From Streptomyces sp. V4I2 (GTDB lineage Bacteria > Actinomycetota > Actinomycetes > Streptomycetales > Streptomycetaceae): a stretch of 64,000 nt of DNA. The position numbers were made by a program, and so were the translations under genes. Of this stretch, positions 50,486-59,801 are shown piece after piece. The stretch covers positions 6,200,001-6,264,000 of the forward strand of contig NZ_JAUSZM010000003.1 in assembly GCF_030817655.1 (NCBI RefSeq). The letters run 5' to 3'. How positions within the stretch are numbered: the stretch's first letter is position 1; each line of letters opens with the position of its first letter. The notes under the pieces were generated by a model. The model searched no databases, had not been told where the DNA came from, and was given only the letters and a program-made list of their open reading frames with translations.

Positions 50486-50523
50486 GGATAGCCTGTCCGT
50501 TCAGCGTAGCGGATAGCCTATCC
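50486..50523. promoter_or_regulatory. Twin TetR operators
   Basis: GGATAGCCTATCC (50511-50523) is a perfect 13-bp palindrome. GGATAGCCTGTCC (50486-50498) is a one-mismatch copy 25 bp away, and a further half-site GGATAG is at 50459-50464. All lie in the divergent AKR/TetR promoter region. Confidence 0.75.
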
Positions 50524-50537
50524 ACTTAGGAAGCGTG

Positions 50538-51098
50538 ATGACCTCGGACCAGCCGCCCACACCGTCGAGACGTGCCGACGCCGAGCGGAACCGCGACAAG
50601 ATCCTCACGGCGGCCCGCGCCGCCTTCGCCGAGCCCGGCGCCCAGGTGTCGATGGCCGAGATCTCGCGACGCGCCGGCGTCGGCATGGCGACGCTCTACC
50701 GCAACTTCCCCGGTCGCCGAGAGCTCCTGGAAGCCCTCTACCTCGACGAGGTCGACGCCGTCTGCGCGCCTGCCGAGACCGTCGACGGCCGGACGCCGGG
50801 AGCGGTGTTCACGGCCTGGCTCCACCAGTTCTTCGCCTTCGCCACCGGCAAGCACGACATCGCCACCGAGCTGCTGACGCACTCCGACAGCGAGGACGCC
50901 GTCTTCAGCGAGAGCCGCACCCGGGTGCTGGCCGCCGGCCGGCCGCTCCTCGTCGCCGCACAGCAGGCCCACGAGATCCGCGACGACCTCACCCTCGAGC
51001 AGATCTGCGACATGATCATCGCCGTCGCCACGATTCACGGCACCCCCGACTACGTCGAGCCGATCCTGCGGGCCGCGCTCGACGGCCTGCGCCCGTGA
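50538..51098 (+). CDS. TetR/AcrR family transcriptional regulator
   Basis: 186-aa repressor. The HTH is at residues about 15-62 (NRDKILTAARAAFAEPGAQV, SMAEISRRAGVGMATLYRNF). The C-terminal domain resembles the SbtR-type group (IATELLTHSDSEDAVFSESR). ATG 50538 is preferred over GTG 50535 because of AGGA spacing. The twin GGATAG-C-CTATCC sites upstream suggest it represses itself and the divergent aldo/keto reductase. Confidence 0.92.
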   Translation: MTSDQPPTPSRRADAERNRDKILTAARAAFAEPGAQVSMAEISRRAGVGMATLYRNFPGRRELLEALYLDEVDAVCAPAETVDGRTPGAVFTAWLHQFFAFATGKHDIATELLTHSDSEDAVFSESRTRVLAAGRPLLVAAQQAHEIRDDLTLEQICDMIIAVATIHGTPDYVEPILRAALDGLRP

Positions 51099-51236
51099 GC
51101 TCCCCGGCGGGGCGAGTGAGAGGACGGTAGGGGTGCGCCCCCGGTTGCGCACCCGGCGGTGAGAGGGCAGTAAGAAGGGCGCCCGGTGAGCCGCTCATCA
51201 CGGCGCACGGGTCGGCGGGCTTGGCACACTGAGGGC

Positions 51237-51956
51237 GTGCCCCAAAACGTGCTGCTCGCCGAAGACGACCGCGCCATCCGCCATGCGCTGGAGCGCGCCC
51301 TGACCCTGGAGGGCTACCGGGTCACCGCGGTCGCCGACGGGATCGAGGCGCTGGCGCACGCCCACAAGAGTCCGCCCGACGTGCTCGTGCTGGATGTGAT
51401 GATGCCCGGGATCGACGGACTGCAGGTCTGCCGGGTACTGCGCGCCGAGGGGGACCGGACGCCGATCCTGATGCTGACGGCGCTCGTGGAGACCCAGGAC
51501 CGGATCGCCGGGCTGGACGCGGGCGCCGACGACTATGTGGTCAAGCCGTTCGACGTCGAGGAGGTCTTCGCCCGGCTGCGGGCGCTGCTGCGCCGGACCA
51601 GCCCGGTCGGCGCGCTGAGCGGCGCACCGAAGCCGCAGGCGCCCGAGCACGCCGAGGGGCGGATCGAGGCGGACGGGCTGCGGATGGACGTACAGGCGCG
51701 GCGCGCCTGGCGCGGGGGGCGGGAGCTGGAGCTGACCCGCACCGAGTTCGAGCTGCTGGAGCTGCTGGTCCGCAACGCGGGAATCGTCCTCGACCACTCC
51801 ACGATCTACGACCGGATCTGGGGCTACGACTTCGGGCCGGGCTCCAAGAATCTCGCCGTGTACGTCGGCTACCTGCGCCGCAAGCTCGACGAGCCGGGGG
51901 CGCCGCTGCTGATCCACACGGTCCGCGGTGTGGGTTATGTGCTGCGGGAGGACTGA
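51237..51956 (+). CDS. OmpR-family response regulator
   Basis: 239-aa two-component regulator (MprA/TcrA-like). The receiver is at 1-120: acidic pair AEDD, phospho-Asp in VLVLDVMMPGIDGLQVCRVL, Thr in MLTALVE, and Lys in DYVVKPFDVEE. The winged-helix Trans_Reg_C domain at about 140-238 has ELTRTEFELLELLVRNAGIV and HTVRGVGYVLRED. GTG 51237 starts MPQNVLLAEDD. It is followed by its kinase gene after only 3 bp, so the two are co-translated. Inputs and targets unknown. Confidence 0.95.
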   Translation: MPQNVLLAEDDRAIRHALERALTLEGYRVTAVADGIEALAHAHKSPPDVLVLDVMMPGIDGLQVCRVLRAEGDRTPILMLTALVETQDRIAGLDAGADDYVVKPFDVEEVFARLRALLRRTSPVGALSGAPKPQAPEHAEGRIEADGLRMDVQARRAWRGGRELELTRTEFELLELLVRNAGIVLDHSTIYDRIWGYDFGPGSKNLAVYVGYLRRKLDEPGAPLLIHTVRGVGYVLRED

Positions 51957-51959
51957 CGG

Positions 51960-53408
51960 GTGGGCCGCCTCGGGCGGCTGCTGGTGAGACGGCGACCCCG
52001 GCTCCTGTCCCTGCGGACCACCTTCGCGGTGTCCTTCGCGGCCGTGACCGCCGCCGTCACCGTCCTGGTCGGCGTGCTGTCCTACAGCGCCGCCGCCCGG
52101 CTGGTCCGGGTCGACCAGGAGTCCGTGTTCGACCAGGTCGTGCAGGACCTGCGGGACGAGGTGCGCACGCACCGGATGACACCCGGCGACTTCTCCTCCT
52201 CCGAGCCCGGCCACGACCTCGTCCGGCCCGCCCGCACGGACGTGCAGGTGCTCGGGCCGGACGGCGGCGTCGTCGACCCCGGCCGGCCCGGGCTGCCGGT
52301 CGTCGCCGGGGACCGGCGGATCGCGGCCGACGCCACCGCCGGGACGATGGTCGAGCACAAGGACGTCGACGTCGGCGACGACGTCTACCGGGTCGCGACC
52401 GTCGCCCTCGGCGACGGGCGGGGCGCGGTGCAGGTCGCGCAGGAGTTCAGCGACACCGAGGACCTGCTGCGGGCCCTGCAGCAGCGGACGCTGATCCTGA
52501 TGCTCGCGGTCGTGACAGCGGCAGGGCTCTTCGGCTGGTGGCTGGCCCGGCGCATCACCCGCCGGCTGGTGATCCTCACCTCCGCCGCCGAGGACGTCGC
52601 CCGTACCCGACGCCTCGGCATCCAGGTGCCCGTCGCCGGTTACGACGAGGTCGGCCGCCTCGGCCGCGCCTTCGACCGCATGCTCGGGCGGCTCGCCCAG
52701 TCCGAGGAGGACCAGCGGCGGCTGGTCCAGGACGCGGGGCACGAGCTGCGTACGCCGCTGACCTCCCTGCGGACGAACATCTCGTTGCTGCGCAGGATCG
52801 ACGAGCTGCCCCCCGATACCCGGGCCGAACTGGTCGCCGACCTCGGCCAGGAGGCCCGCGAACTCACCGACCTGGTCAACGAGTTGGTCGACCTCGCGGC
52901 CGGGCAGTCCGACACCGAGCCGCCCCAGCGGGTCGACCTCGCCGACATCGCCGAGGACGTCGCCGGGCTCGCCCGTCGCCGTACCGGGCGGGAGATCGTC
53001 GTCCGCGCGAGCGGTGACACGACGACCGACGGCCGCCCGGCGATGCTCCAGCGCGCCTTCTCCAACCTCGTCGAGAACGCGGCCAAGTTCGACCGCGACG
53101 GCGGGGGACCCATCGAGATCAAGGTCAGCGGTCCGGCCCTCCCCCACTCTCGGCTTCACTCGAGCGGGGGGACCCCCATCGGCACCGTCCGCGTCGAGGT
53201 CCTCGACCGGGGCCCCGGCATCGCCGACGCCGACCTGGTCCGTATCTTCGACCGCTTCTACCGCGCCGCCGACGCGCGCTCCCTGCCGGGCTCGGGCCTC
53301 GGCCTGTCCATCGTGCGGGAGGTGGCCCTCGCGCACGGGGGCGCGCCGTTCGCCGTGCGGCGGGAGGGCGGCGGGACGGTGATCGGGTTCACGGTGGGCG
53401 GGGCCTGA
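51960..53408 (+). CDS. Two-component sensor histidine kinase
   Basis: 482-aa membrane kinase. TM1 is at about 20-42 (TTFAVSFAAVTAAVTVLVGV), an extracytoplasmic loop follows, then TM2 (LILMLAVVTAAGLFGWWLAR) at about 180. HAMP follows, HisKA has the phospho-His in AGHELRTPLTSLRTN, and the HATPase has N (FSNLVENAAKFDRD), G1 (VLDRGPGIADAD), F (IFDRFYRAADAR) and G2 (GSGLGLSIV). Between the N box and G1, residues ALPHSRLHSSGGTPI are encoded by a palindromic element (53138-53178), an apparent in-frame insertion. Partner of the preceding regulator. Confidence 0.94.
   Translation: MGRLGRLLVRRRPRLLSLRTTFAVSFAAVTAAVTVLVGVLSYSAAARLVRVDQESVFDQVVQDLRDEVRTHRMTPGDFSSSEPGHDLVRPARTDVQVLGPDGGVVDPGRPGLPVVAGDRRIAADATAGTMVEHKDVDVGDDVYRVATVALGDGRGAVQVAQEFSDTEDLLRALQQRTLILMLAVVTAAGLFGWWLARRITRRLVILTSAAEDVARTRRLGIQVPVAGYDEVGRLGRAFDRMLGRLAQSEEDQRRLVQDAGHELRTPLTSLRTNISLLRRIDELPPDTRAELVADLGQEARELTDLVNELVDLAAGQSDTEPPQRVDLADIAEDVAGLARRRTGREIVVRASGDTTTDGRPAMLQRAFSNLVENAAKFDRDGGGPIEIKVSGPALPHSRLHSSGGTPIGTVRVEVLDRGPGIADADLVRIFDRFYRAADARSLPGSGLGLSIVREVALAHGGAPFAVRREGGGTVIGFTVGGA
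53138..53178. repeat. Palindromic element inserted within histidine kinase gene
   Basis: CCCTCCCCCACTCTCGGCTT then CACTCGAGCGGGGGGACCCC. Read on the minus strand it matches the lysS element pattern (TGGGGG...CCC, loop with GCC, TGGGGGAGG). It lies inside the ATPase domain coding sequence and keeps the frame. Confidence 0.65.
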
Positions 53409-53476
53409 GGCAGGCAGGTGCGTCGTAGCGGTGCGTCGCAGTGGTGCGGCCCGCGACGACCGCCCGCGTCCTGCGG

Positions 53477-53659
53477 TCAGGCGCGCCGGCCGCGGCCCTT
53501 GTACAGGGCCGACCCGGCGCCCAGGGAGACGACCGCCATGCCGATGCTGGTCGCGATGCCCTTCGCGCTGTCGTCGATGAAGGGGGCGGCCAGGGCGACG
53601 GTGAGGTTGAAGAGGAACAGGAACCACAGGACGGGGCGGGAGGAGAGCATCGCCTTCAT
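53477..53659 (-). CDS. Small two-helix membrane protein
   Basis: 60-aa hydrophobic protein: MKAMLSSRPVLWFLFLFNLT with VALAAPFIDDSA, then GIATSIGMAVVSLGAGSALY, and a basic end (KGRGRRA). Two helices with both ends probably inside. ATG 53659 is internal to a longer open frame shared with the pseudogene upstream, but only this part has helix-like composition and a start. No family recognised. It lies downstream of and opposite to the kinase gene. Confidence 0.6.
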   Translation of the reverse strand: MKAMLSSRPVLWFLFLFNLTVALAAPFIDDSAKGIATSIGMAVVSLGAGSALYKGRGRRA

Positions 53660-53811
53660 GGCAGGTGCCTTTCGGGGAGAGGTGGATCTGTGGATCTCCC
53701 CGACGGGGAGCCGTTGACCTTGTGAGCTCAACGATCCCGTCATCGGCCTGCCGTCACGAGAGAGCGTCCTCCCCGGTCGGGGGTGTAGCCCGCTCCACCT
53801 ACGGCCCCGTC

Positions 53812-55175
53812 CTAGACGCGTACGGCCGAGTCCCGGGCCACCGAAACCACGAGGTCCCGCAGCCCCTCGACGTACAGCCGCATGTTCTTGTACGCGACGT
53901 CGTTGTCGGGACAGCGGCTGGCGAACTGCAGGCCCTCGTGGAGCCGGTTCAGCCACACGCACACCTGGTCGCCGTACGAGACCCGCAGCAGTCCGGACGC
54001 CTTCAGTTCCTGCCACCGCTCCGACCCCGGAGTGCCGCGCGTGTCGACGTACGAGACGATCGAGTACAGGTCCGCAGACGTGGGCCGGAAGTCGGAGCCC
54101 AGTAGGCCGAGTACGCGGGCGATGGGCATCCGGGCCAGTGACCGGTTCTCCCGCAGCGATCGGCGCGCCGCCCACGTACCAGCCCACCGAGTCCGACCAC
54201 TGGGACTTCGCCCTGGTGTGGAACGGCACGACGGTGCGGTACACCTCCTGGCCACCGATCTCGCGGACGACGAGGGCGGTGGCGGCGAGGATGCCGACCA
54301 GACTTCCGCCGTACGGGCGGCAGTACGCCTCGAAGGCCGCCGCTTCCGCGTCCTCCACCAGCATCTCGCGCATGAGCTTCTGGGCGGGCAGCGGTCCTTC
54401 GGGGTCGAGACCGAGGTCGACGGGGAAGTTCGGCAGTTTGCCGTCGCATCGGGAGATGAACTCCCGCCAGCGGGCGACCGTCGCGTGCGAGTCGTCGATC
54501 CCGTCGGCACGCGTGCGCTCGGACGCGCAGAAGTCGACGTAGCTGGCGGACCGGTGCCGTGTCGGCGGTGCGCCCCTGGAGCCCGGCCGCGTAGAGGTCG
54601 TGGATCTCGCCGGGGATGCGCTGCAGCGAGTACGAGTCGACGTTGCTGTGGTCGAACGCCATGTAGACACTCGTGCCGTCGTCCCTGACGACCGCGGTGA
54701 AAATGAAGTTCGGCCAGGTGAGCGCGTCCGCCGCGACGTCGAAACGGTCCTGCAGATACCGGGTCAGCACCGCCGCGTCGGAGAAGGTGCCGATGTCCTC
54801 GCGGTGCAGCACGACCGCGTCGGCGTCCAGCGTGAAGCGTCGCATCTCGTCGTCGGTCCAGCGGAATCCGCTGCGCAGCGTCTCGTGCCTGAGTGTCCAG
54901 GCACGCAACGCGCCTTGGAGTACGTCGAGATCGATCCGTCCCGGGATGTCGAAGGCCGCCCCGAGCCAGGTCGGTACGAACAGGCCGTCCTGCCGTACCG
55001 ATCGCGTCGTTCGGACATGGGACTCCTGTACGTACGCGGGAGGGCGGGAATCGTCCGGCAAACTCATCGCGGCCTTGACGGTCGTCGGGTGCAGCGTCCA
55101 TTCCACGAGACGTCCGGACCGAAGCTCGCAACGCTGGATGTCGGTGATTCGCAAGGGGCTCTCCGTTCGCGGCAT
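53812..55175 (-). pseudogene. Condensation-domain acyltransferase, frameshifted
   Basis: Homology runs through three frames on the minus strand. The first piece, from about 55175, has MRITDIQRC-like start (LRITDIQRCELRSGRLVEWT) and the HxxxD motif in YMAFDHSNVDSYSLQ, ending near 54565. The second (SYVDFCASERTRADG... GWYVGGAP) ends near 54160. The third (RENRSLARMPIARVLGLLGS) runs to 53812. The first break looks like a single-base change, the second a deletion of some tens of bases. The family resembles NRPS/Pap-like condensation domain proteins. Inactive unless the sequence contains errors. Confidence 0.75.
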
Positions 55176-55301
55176 CGCTCGATGGCCATGTGGCCCAACG
55201 AGAGATTGCTCCGAAAGAGACGCTACGGGCGGGTTCCGACGATTTCGGCATACAAAAGGGCGGGGTCCGCAAACCCCGCCCGGCTACCGGAAAACCTCAG
55301 C

Positions 55302-55733
55302 TCACGGCCACACCAGGCAGTACGGCTGATGCCCCGCCTCATGCAACCGATGGCTGAAATCCTGCCACTCGTGCAGCAGTTGGTACACGTTGAACGCGTC
55401 CCGGGGCCCGCCCCGGTCCGGCACCGTCGACCAGATGAACGCCGCCGCGCCCACCGCCTCCTCGCCGATGCCGCGGAGCGGGTCGACGACCGTCATGGGG
55501 AGCTTGACCACCGCGTAGTCGGGGTGCAGGACGACGAGTTCCAGGGGCGGCACCTTGTGCAGGGGGACGCCCTCGATGCCGGTGAGGACCATCGCCGCCA
55601 TGGTCTCCGGCTTGATCTTCGTGAACATGCCGTTCATCCCGAGCTCGTCGCCGCCGAGTTCCTCGGGGCGCATCGAGATCGGGACACGGGCTGCGGTCGC
55701 GCCGTCGGGCGCGCCGAAGTACTTGTACGTCAC
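55302..55733 (-). CDS. Conserved hypothetical protein of actinomycetes
   Basis: 143-aa cytoplasmic protein, family function unknown. It reads MTYKYFGAPDGATAARVPIS, LTGIEGVPLHKVPPLELVVL, HPDYAVVKLPMTVVDPLRGI and ends DFSHRLHEAGHQPYCLVWP. It has a mixed alpha/beta pattern, no signal peptide and no known motif. GTG 55733 fits the family start. I recall close homologues near hemL in other streptomycetes. A longer open frame to 55931 is Arg-rich and non-coding. Confidence 0.75.
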   Translation of the reverse strand: MTYKYFGAPDGATAARVPISMRPEELGGDELGMNGMFTKIKPETMAAMVLTGIEGVPLHKVPPLELVVLHPDYAVVKLPMTVVDPLRGIGEEAVGAAAFIWSTVPDRGGPRDAFNVYQLLHEWQDFSHRLHEAGHQPYCLVWP

Positions 55734-56305
55734 CCCCACCCGACCACCATTCCTGCTCCCCGCCCTCAGCCGGTCGATCCGTCGGTCGGACCACTCCGAC
55801 TCCTCACCAGGTACAACGTGTCCCTGGCGTGCTTCGTTCGATTCCTCCGCGTCGCGTCGGTGCCTTCCCCGCCGGGCACGTCGAGGACCCAGGTCGTCAG
55901 TCCCCTCGCCCAGTCCGCCACCGCGATGCATATCTCCACCCGACTGCTTTTCTAGGACGCGCGGGCCCCGCCGCGCAACCCGATCATCGTGTCAGTGACC
56001 TCCCCCACGGCCGCCCGCCGAAACGTGCGCTGAAACACCTGTCCGCAGGATCTTTGCAGCCCCTGAACAGGGCGCACCACAACATCGTCCTTCTGAGCTG
56101 TGTGTATCAGGTGCCAGTCTCGCAGATGACGGGGGCCCGGGACTGGTCGCCGGGTCAGTAGCCGCATCGGCAGCCCGCTCGGCCCCGCCTCGGCAGCCCC
56201 GTCCACAGCGGCCCGCTGTCCTCGGTGCCCCCTGGCCTACCCTGAGGAGGTCACTGGCAAAACCGGAGTCCGAGCAGTCGGAGAAGGTCGGAGAAGTCGC
56301 AGGAC
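55734..56305. other. Intergenic region upstream of hemL
   Basis: 572 bp without a recognised gene. Open frames on both strands have no ribosome site or family resemblance. The last 100 bp hold the hemL promoter and leader; CGCAGGAC just before ATG 56306 is the ribosome site. No Rex box was seen here by eye. Confidence 0.45.
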
Positions 56306-57625
56306 ATGAGCGAATTGCCCTATTCATACGATGCGCCTGTCTCGCAGGCCCTGTTCGACCGTGCGGCCGCCGTCACGCCCGGCGGCGTGAACTCCCCGGT
56401 GCGCGCCTTCCGTGCCGTGGGCGGAACGCCCCGGTTCATGGTGTCCGGCAAGGGTCCGTACCTCACCGACGCCGACGGGCGCGAGTACGTCGACCTGGTC
56501 TGTTCCTGGGGGCCCATGATCCTCGGGCACTCCCGCCCCGAGGTCATCGCCGCCGTACAGGACGCCGTCTCCCGCGGCACCTCCTTCGGTACGCCCGGTG
56601 AGGGCGAGGTCACGCTCGCTGAGGAGATGGTCGCCCGGATCGAGCCGCTGGAGCAGGTGCGGCTGGTGTCCAGCGGGACCGAGGCCACCATGTCGGCCAT
56701 CCGGCTCGCCCGCGGGTTCACCCGGCGCACCAAGGTGGTCAAGTTCGCCGGGTGTTACCACGGTCACGTCGACTCGCTCCTCGCCTCCGCCGGATCCGGC
56801 GTCGCCACCTTCGCGCTGCCCGACACCCCCGGCGTCACCGGCGCCCAGGCCGCCGACACCATCGTCCTGCCCTACAACGACCTCGACGCCGTGCACGCCG
56901 CCTTCGAGGCCCATCCCGGCGAGATCGCCTGTGTGATCACCGAGGCCTCCCCGGGCAACATGGGCGTCGTACCGCCGCTGCCCGGCTTCAACCAGGGGCT
57001 GAAGGACGCGTGCGCGAAGAACGGCGCGCTGTACGTCTCCGACGAGGTCATGACCGGCTTCCGGACCAGCAGGGCCGGCTGGTACGGCATCGACGGCGTC
57101 CGGCCCGACCTGATGACCTTCGGCAAGGTGATGGGGGGCGGGTTCCCGGCCGCCGCCTTCGGTGGCCGCGCCGATGTCATGGGGCACCTCGCGCCCGCCG
57201 GGCCGGTCTACCAGGCCGGCACCCTCTCCGGTAACCCGGTCGCCACCGCGGCCGGTCTCGCCCAGCTGCGGCTGCTCGACGACGCGGCCTACGTCAAGGT
57301 CAACGACGTGTCGGCGCAGATCCAGGCGCTGGTCTCCGGGGCCCTCACCAAGGAAGGCGTCGCACACACCGTGCAGAACGCCTCCAACATGTTCTCCGTC
57401 TTCTTCACGGACCGCCCGGTCCGCACCTACGAGGACGCGAAGGCGCAGGAGTCGTTCCGCTTCACCGCCTTCTTCCACTCCCTGCTGGCGAACGGCGTCT
57501 ACCTGCCGCCGTCGTCCTTCGAGTCCTGGTTCGTGTCCACGGCCCACGACGAGCGGGCCGTCCAGCGGATCGCCGACGCCCTTCCGGCGGCGGCCCGAGC
57601 GGCTGCGGAGGCCACGCAAGCATGA
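56306..57625 (+). CDS. hemL: Glutamate-1-semialdehyde 2,1-aminomutase
   Basis: 439-aa PLP enzyme converting glutamate-1-semialdehyde (product of HemA) into 5-aminolevulinate (substrate of HemB). It has PGGVNSPVRAFRAVGGTPRF, RLVSSGTEATMSAIRLARGF, KFAGCYHGHVDSLL, SDEVMTGFR and the PLP Lys274 in TFGKVMGGGFP. Normal length. The stop overlaps the phosphatase start (ATGA). With hemA, hemB, hemC and hemD in the same window it completes the route to uroporphyrinogen III. Confidence 0.97.
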   Translation: MSELPYSYDAPVSQALFDRAAAVTPGGVNSPVRAFRAVGGTPRFMVSGKGPYLTDADGREYVDLVCSWGPMILGHSRPEVIAAVQDAVSRGTSFGTPGEGEVTLAEEMVARIEPLEQVRLVSSGTEATMSAIRLARGFTRRTKVVKFAGCYHGHVDSLLASAGSGVATFALPDTPGVTGAQAADTIVLPYNDLDAVHAAFEAHPGEIACVITEASPGNMGVVPPLPGFNQGLKDACAKNGALYVSDEVMTGFRTSRAGWYGIDGVRPDLMTFGKVMGGGFPAAAFGGRADVMGHLAPAGPVYQAGTLSGNPVATAAGLAQLRLLDDAAYVKVNDVSAQIQALVSGALTKEGVAHTVQNASNMFSVFFTDRPVRTYEDAKAQESFRFTAFFHSLLANGVYLPPSSFESWFVSTAHDERAVQRIADALPAAARAAAEATQA

Positions 57626-58335
57626 GTGACAACGGCAACGGCAACGGCAACCGCAACGTCAACGGGGACATCACCGTCGTCCACGTGATGCGGCACGGTG
57701 AAGTCGCCAACCCGGACGGTGTCCTCTACGGCCGTCTCGCGGGCTACCACCTCTCCGAGCTCGGCCGGCAGATGGCCGACCGGGTCGCCGAGCACCTCGC
57801 CACCCGTGACGTGACGCATGTCGTCGCCTCCCCGCTGGAGCGGGCGCAGGAGACGGCAATGCCGATCGCCAAGGCGCACGGCCTGGACATCGCGACGGAC
57901 GAGCGGCTCATCGAGGCCGAGAACGTCTTCCAGGGCAAGACCTTCGGGGTCGGGGACGGCGCGCTGCGGCGGCCGGAGAACTGGAAGCACCTGGTCAACC
58001 CGTTCAAGCCGTCGTGGGGCGAGCCGTACGTCGACCAGGTCATCCGCATGATGGGCGCGCTGGACGCGGCGAAGGACCGGGCGCGCGGGCACGAGGCGGT
58101 GCTCGTCAGTCACCAGCTGCCGATCTGGATCGTGCGGTCGTACGTCGAGAAGCGGCGGCTGTGGCACGACCCGCGCAAGCGGCAGTGCACCCTCGCGTCC
58201 CTGACGACCTTCACATACCGGGGCGACAAGATCGTCTCCGTCGGCTACAGCGAGCCGGCCCGCGATCTCGTCCCCGCTCATCTCCTCGCCGGCGCGAAGC
58301 CGGTGAAGGGGCAGGGCAAGGCCTTCGGGGCGTAA
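57622..58335 (+). CDS. Histidine phosphatase family protein
   Basis: 237-aa phosphoglycerate-mutase-like protein. The catalytic motif is VMRHGEVANPDGVLYGRLAG, with VVASPLERAQETAMPIAKAH and the second His in VLVSHQLPIWIV. The first 13 residues are an Asn/Gly run (GNGNGNRNVNGD). Translation is coupled to hemL by a 4-bp overlap. Substrate is unknown; a role near cytochrome/haem synthesis is only suggested by context. Confidence 0.92.
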   Translation: MSDNGNGNGNRNVNGDITVVHVMRHGEVANPDGVLYGRLAGYHLSELGRQMADRVAEHLATRDVTHVVASPLERAQETAMPIAKAHGLDIATDERLIEAENVFQGKTFGVGDGALRRPENWKHLVNPFKPSWGEPYVDQVIRMMGALDAAKDRARGHEAVLVSHQLPIWIVRSYVEKRRLWHDPRKRQCTLASLTTFTYRGDKIVSVGYSEPARDLVPAHLLAGAKPVKGQGKAFGA

Positions 58336-58385
58336 GCGCGTTCTCGGCGCCTCTGTTACGAAATCCGTAAGTATCGGAGGAACCT

Positions 58386-58440
58386 CCCCGTTCGTCGCCG
58401 CCTCTGACTGGGTGACCACCAGAGAACGTGACGAACGGGG
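58386..58440 (+). promoter_or_regulatory. 11-bp inverted repeat covering the deacetylase ribosome site
   Basis: CCCCGTTCGTC (58386-58396) is the exact inverse of GACGAACGGGG (58430-58440), with 33 nt between. The right arm ends in the GGGG(A) that forms the ribosome site for ATG 58446. It could be an RNA hairpin hiding that site or an operator. Confidence 0.5.
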
Positions 58441-58445
58441 ATGCA

Positions 58446-59735
58446 ATGCGCACTCTCACCCGAAGGGGAGCACTCGGACTCGGCGCGGGCGCCGCGGCCG
58501 CCGTAGGGCTGGCGGGGTGCGGCACGCTCACCCCGTCGGACGGGTCGAGCCATGCCGGAGGTTCCGGCGACGGCCGCCCGAGCAGCCCGAAGCCCACCGC
58601 CCGCCCCCTCGGCGACGGCTCCACCTCCTTCACCGGCAGGCAGCCCCACCAGCCCGCGAAGCCCGAGCCGTTGGAGCCGGGGCAGACCCCGCCGCAGTTC
58701 GTGATCTTCTCCTGGGACGGCGCCGGCGAGGTCGGCAACGGCCTCTTCCCGCGCTTCCTGGACCTCGCCAAGGAGCACGGCGCGAGCATGACCTTCTTCC
58801 TCTCCGGGCTGTACCTGCTGCCCGAGTCGAAGAAGCGCCTCTACGACCCGCCGAACAACCCGCGCGGCGCCTCCGACATCGGCTATCTCACCGACGAGCA
58901 CGTCAGGGCGACGCTGACGAACGTGAGGCGGGCGTGGCTCGAAGGGCACGAGATAGGCACCCACTTCAACGGCCACTTCTGCGCCGGCACCGGCACCGTC
59001 GGCAACTGGACGCCCCAGCAGTGGCGCAGCGAGATCGACCAGGCCAAGTCCTTCGTCAAGGAGTGGCGGACCAACACGGGATGGACCGACCTGCCCGCGC
59101 TGCCCTTCGACTACGACAAGGAACTCGTCGGCGGCCGCACCCCCTGCCTCCTCGGCCAGGACAACCTGCTGCCCACCGCCCGCGAGCTCGGCTGGCGCTA
59201 CGACGCCTCCTCGCCCGGCGGCCGCCAGGTCTGGCCGCAGCAGAAGGAGGGGATGTGGGACCTGCCCCTGCAGGCGATACCTTTCCCCGGTCGCCGATTT
59301 GAGGTGCTTTCCATGGATTACAACCACTTGGCGAATCAGTCCGTCAACTCCACCAACGCGCCCGCCCACAACTACCCGGCCTGGCGCGAGCAGTCCGCCG
59401 GCGCCTACATCCAGGGATTCCAGCGGGCATACGAGACAAACCGCGCACCCTTCTTCGTCGGCAACCACTTCGAGCAGTGGAACGGCGGCATCTACATGGA
59501 CGCCGTCGAGGAGGCCTTCAAGCACATCGCCCGGGAGAAGGAGAAGGGCGAGGACGTACGCCTGGTCTCCTTCCGGCAGTTCGTCGACTGGATGGACGTC
59601 CAGAAGCCCGAGGTGCTCGCCAAGCTGCGTACGCTCGATGTCGGGCAGCAGCCGGCCGGTGGCTGGAACGAGTTCCTGAAGGACACGGCCGCAACCGGCT
59701 CGACCGCCTCGGAGACCTCCTCGAACGCTGCCTGA
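58446..59735 (+). CDS. Polysaccharide-deacetylase-like lipoprotein
   Basis: 429-aa exported protein. A twin-arginine-like start (MRTLTRRGALGLGAGAAAAV) leads to the lipobox GLAGC with Cys near residue 26, then a Ser/Pro linker. The rest has a NodB-type fold: FVIFSWDGAGEVGNGLFPRF, HEIGTHFNGHFCAGTG (His motif), and FFVGNHFEQWNGGIYMDAVE. The usual HxxxH metal motif is altered (EIGTHFNGHF), so deacetylase activity is probable but not certain. ATG 58446 is used; GTG 58428 lies outside the conserved start. Confidence 0.85.
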   Translation: MRTLTRRGALGLGAGAAAAVGLAGCGTLTPSDGSSHAGGSGDGRPSSPKPTARPLGDGSTSFTGRQPHQPAKPEPLEPGQTPPQFVIFSWDGAGEVGNGLFPRFLDLAKEHGASMTFFLSGLYLLPESKKRLYDPPNNPRGASDIGYLTDEHVRATLTNVRRAWLEGHEIGTHFNGHFCAGTGTVGNWTPQQWRSEIDQAKSFVKEWRTNTGWTDLPALPFDYDKELVGGRTPCLLGQDNLLPTARELGWRYDASSPGGRQVWPQQKEGMWDLPLQAIPFPGRRFEVLSMDYNHLANQSVNSTNAPAHNYPAWREQSAGAYIQGFQRAYETNRAPFFVGNHFEQWNGGIYMDAVEEAFKHIAREKEKGEDVRLVSFRQFVDWMDVQKPEVLAKLRTLDVGQQPAGGWNEFLKDTAATGSTASETSSNAA

Positions 59736-59801
59736 AATGCGGAATTCCGCCCGCAAGGGGGGTGCGCAAGATCCCCAGAACGGGCATGCGAAACTTTTCA
59801 C

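Noticed and set aside
55943..56161. Small gene upstream of hemL
   Set aside because: Open frames here have no family match that I recognise, no ribosome site and atypical codon composition.
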